Of a stretch of DNA of 7,793 bases, positions 5,937 through 7,793 are shown piece after piece. Position 1 is the stretch's first letter, and every line of letters begins with the position of its first letter. The DNA is from DATDOY01 sp035293045 (GTDB lineage: Bacteria > Actinomycetota > Acidimicrobiia > IMCC26256 > JACPCJ01). Position numbers and translations under genes: made by a program. The DNA lies in NCBI GenBank assembly GCA_035293045.1, contig DATDOY010000290.1, positions 1-7,793 of the forward strand, in the 5' to 3' direction. A model generated the notes under the pieces. It was not told the DNA's origin. It made no database searches and worked only from the letters and a program-made list of their open reading frames with translations.

Positions 5937-7793
5937 TCAGCGGTGAAGGCGCCGCGCCGACGCCCGGCGGCGGGCCACCGCGGCTAGTCCGCAGAGGCCG
6001 ACGCCTACGGCGAGGGCGGTGAACGGTGACCCAGGTCGGCGCCCCCCGTGGTCGCGGGCGGCGATCGTGTGGTGCGGGATTCCCATCACCTCGGCGATCT
6101 CGTGGAAGGCGAGGGTGTCGTCGACGGCGACGCCGCCGGCCTTGGCGAGGTCGATGACGGGGCGCGCGAAGTCGCGAGGCTTCACGAGCGCCGTAGCGCC
6201 GCCATCGAGGGTCGGTGACACGGCAGGCGACGGCTCGATTCGGATCTCCTCTGCCACCGAGGGCACCGGGCCGTTCGGGGTCGACTGGTTCACGAAGAGC
6301 AGGTATGGCCCCGCCGGCACCACGCCCCCCGCCGCCGGAATCTGCACCGTCACCTTGTTGGGCTTGCGTTCCGTGATCGGGAGCACGATCGAGCGCTGGC
6401 CACCGTCGACGAGGTGGGTGATGGCCGTCTTGCGCATGAGCACGACACTCTCGACATCGGCGCCGTCGATGTCGATCGTCACCGGGATGGTCTGCCCGGG
6501 TTGCGCGCTCGCTGGCGATCCATCGATCGAAGGACGCTCGCCCCGGAAGAGGTACGGCGGTTCGAAGATCTCGAACGTCGGGTTCCGTGTCTCCTGGGGT
6601 GTGGTCGTCCCCTCGACCAAGGTCGTGTTGTTGCCGTACAGCGTGGAGATCGGCGCGTGGCCGCCGACGAGGATCCGCCCGTCGGGGAGGAGCGCCGCGG
6701 TGTTGTGGTAGGTCCGCTTCTCCGTGGCTCCGGCGAGTTGGGTCCACTCGCCCGTCGTCGGGTTCCACAGTTCGGGCTCGGTGACCGGGATCGCCGTCCC
6801 CGGTCCCACGACCTCGTCGGCGCTGGCACCCGAGAACGCGATGACTTCGCCCGTCGGGGTGAGCACGCCTGTGCCGTACCAGCGGGGCTGGTTCAGTGCT
6901 CCGGTCGACGCCGAGGTCAGCGACATGTCGGTCGTGTCGACCGTGTCGATGCGGCTGTCGGTGACGGCGAAGTAGGTCCCGGGGCTGGTGCCGAGGATCC
7001 CGCCCGCGGTGAGGAAGTTGGCCTCGGTGTAGCTACCGGCGGCGTCGGGCGCCAGCGGCAACATGATCGAGAAGGTCGAGCCCCGGAACCCCGGCGCCGG
7101 GGTACCTACCCCGGGAATCCCGAGATCGGCCCAGGTTTGGCTGGCCGGGTCGTATGCGGCGGCCTGATTCCACAAGTATTCGTCGTAGGCGTAGCCGTCG
7201 GGGTTGAAGACCTGGCCGGCGGCGTTGAAATACACCTTGCCGTTTGGCAGCAGGTGCAGACGGGGGTAGAGCGGCAGGCTCCGGTCGGCGCTGTCAGGGT
7301 TCTCGGTCCACGTCGCCGTCGCGGTGTCGAACGTTTCCGTGTCGACGACGTTGCGTCCGCTATCGGTGGCGGCGTCCACCGGATCGCCGCCGTCGATGGC
7401 CTGGTCGGGATACATGGTCTTGATGAGGCGTTTCACGCCGCTCGCCACGAAGACGTCGCCGTCGGGAAGAGCGACCGTTGAGGGATACCAGCGGCCGTAG
7501 TTCATGTCACCGGCCTGGGTCCACGTGTTGTTCTGCGGGTTGTAGATCCGGCTGTTGGCCATGCCCTCGAGCTCGATCACGCCGTACTTCGAGATGAGCG
7601 CGGGGTCGTCGTAGTAGGCCGTGCCACCGGCGGCGAGCAGGCGGCCGTCGGGCAGGAAGGTCAGCGACGAGCAGAACAGGGCGCCGTCGTTGTAGGGCTC
7701 CGTGCTCGAGAGGGGCGGGGGCAGGAGGGGATCGTTGGTCGATCCGCTCGGGTTGGCACCGGCGTCGACGGGGCTCGGCTCGCTCCACACCGG
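5937..7793 (-). CDS. Copper radical oxidase, galactose/glyoxal oxidase-like (partial, N-terminus missing)
   Basis: The gene enters from the right edge; a GTG at 7790 is in frame but the frame stays open to the edge, so it is treated as 5' truncated. Residues are counted from 7790. The chain has kelch-like beta-propeller repeats (LPDGRLLAAGG, LPDGDVFVASG, LLPDGRILVGG) followed by a galactose oxidase-type early-set (DUF1929-like) domain to about 518. Active-site residues can be placed against galactose oxidase: Cys40 (FCSS, as Cys228), Tyr102 (GRWYPS, as Tyr272), Tyr361-His362 (RTYHNT, as Tyr495-His496) and His459 (ITHLVDGGQR, as His581). The RWYP form recalls glyoxal oxidases. The enzyme should oxidise an alcohol or aldehyde with O2, giving H2O2. 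After the early-set domain come a linker of about 65 residues, a hydrophobic segment at 589-606 and an Arg-rich tail, which suggests surface anchoring. The substrate is unknown. Confidence 0.92.
   Translation of the reverse strand, partial: PVWSEPSPVDAGANPSGSTNDPLLPPPLSSTEPYNDGALFCSSLTFLPDGRLLAAGGTAYYDDPALISKYGVIELEGMANSRIYNPQNNTWTQAGDMNYGRWYPSTVALPDGDVFVASGVKRLIKTMYPDQAIDGGDPVDAATDSGRNVVDTETFDTATATWTENPDSADRSLPLYPRLHLLPNGKVYFNAAGQVFNPDGYAYDEYLWNQAAAYDPASQTWADLGIPGVGTPAPGFRGSTFSIMLPLAPDAAGSYTEANFLTAGGILGTSPGTYFAVTDSRIDTVDTTDMSLTSASTGALNQPRWYGTGVLTPTGEVIAFSGASADEVVGPGTAIPVTEPELWNPTTGEWTQLAGATEKRTYHNTAALLPDGRILVGGHAPISTLYGNNTTLVEGTTTPQETRNPTFEIFEPPYLFRGERPSIDGSPASAQPGQTIPVTIDIDGADVESVVLMRKTAITHLVDGGQRSIVLPITERKPNKVTVQIPAAGGVVPAGPYLLFVNQSTPNGPVPSVAEEIRIEPSPAVSPTLDGGATALVKPRDFARPVIDLAKAGGVAVDDTLAFHEIAEVMGIPHHTIAARDHGGRRPGSPFTALAVGVGLCGLAAVARRRASARRLHR

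Noticed and set aside
6414..7481. 355-residue plus-strand open frame opposite the copper oxidase
   Set aside because: The opposite strand encodes the propeller with complete active-site motifs; the plus frame has no recognisable domain and shadow-like composition.

Overview
This is a high-GC bacterial window with dense gene packing, short or overlapping gene junctions, GTG starts, and one apparent leaderless start. Together these suggest an actinobacterium (Actinomycetota). The mix of secreted oxidoreductase, secreted phosphoesterase and CoA-dependent lipid or organic-acid genes would fit an environmental lineage such as Acidimicrobiia, but that placement is inference and no marker gene settles it. 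No RNA gene, transposon, CRISPR array or phage gene was seen. Seven genes are supported, two of them cut by the window edges.

Left block (1-3940). A divergent pair sits around a 78-bp intergenic region. Leftward run a class I acyl-CoA synthetase (1091-2644), a FAS1-like dehydratase / MaoC N-type hotdog protein (637-1089, one base after the ligase stop), and the start of a secreted endonuclease/exonuclease/phosphatase-family protein (590 to the window edge). Rightward runs a complete thiolase (2723-3940). The intergenic region carries a clean 7-2-7 palindrome between the two start codons, well placed to regulate both sides. CoA activation, a hotdog (de)hydratase subunit and thiolytic cleavage or condensation are steps of one acyl-CoA pathway, so this looks like part of a small beta-oxidation-like cluster. 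The catalytic MaoC partner, the acyl-CoA dehydrogenase and the hydroxyacyl-CoA dehydrogenase are not in the window.

Middle block (3765-5776). A leftward two-gene unit encodes an ABC1/UbiB-type atypical kinase with all its signature motifs, translationally coupled (GTGA overlap) to a small three-helix membrane protein. The basic C-terminus of that membrane protein runs 176 bases antisense into the 3' end of the thiolase gene. A plausible promoter, two overlapping inverted repeats and a strong Shine-Dalgarno sequence precede the kinase.

Right block (5888-7793). The 3' part of a large leftward gene encodes a secreted or surface-anchored copper radical oxidase (galactose oxidase / glyoxal oxidase type). 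All the ligand and cofactor residues that can be placed by motif are present: the Cys and Tyr of the thioether crosslink, the axial Tyr-His pair and the late His. It ends with an unusual linker, one hydrophobic segment and an Arg-rich tail, and is followed by a good intrinsic terminator. Nothing here clearly amounts to an undescribed multi-gene system. The items most worth a second look are the copper oxidase and its C-terminal extension, the kinase-membrane protein pair, and the shared operator.
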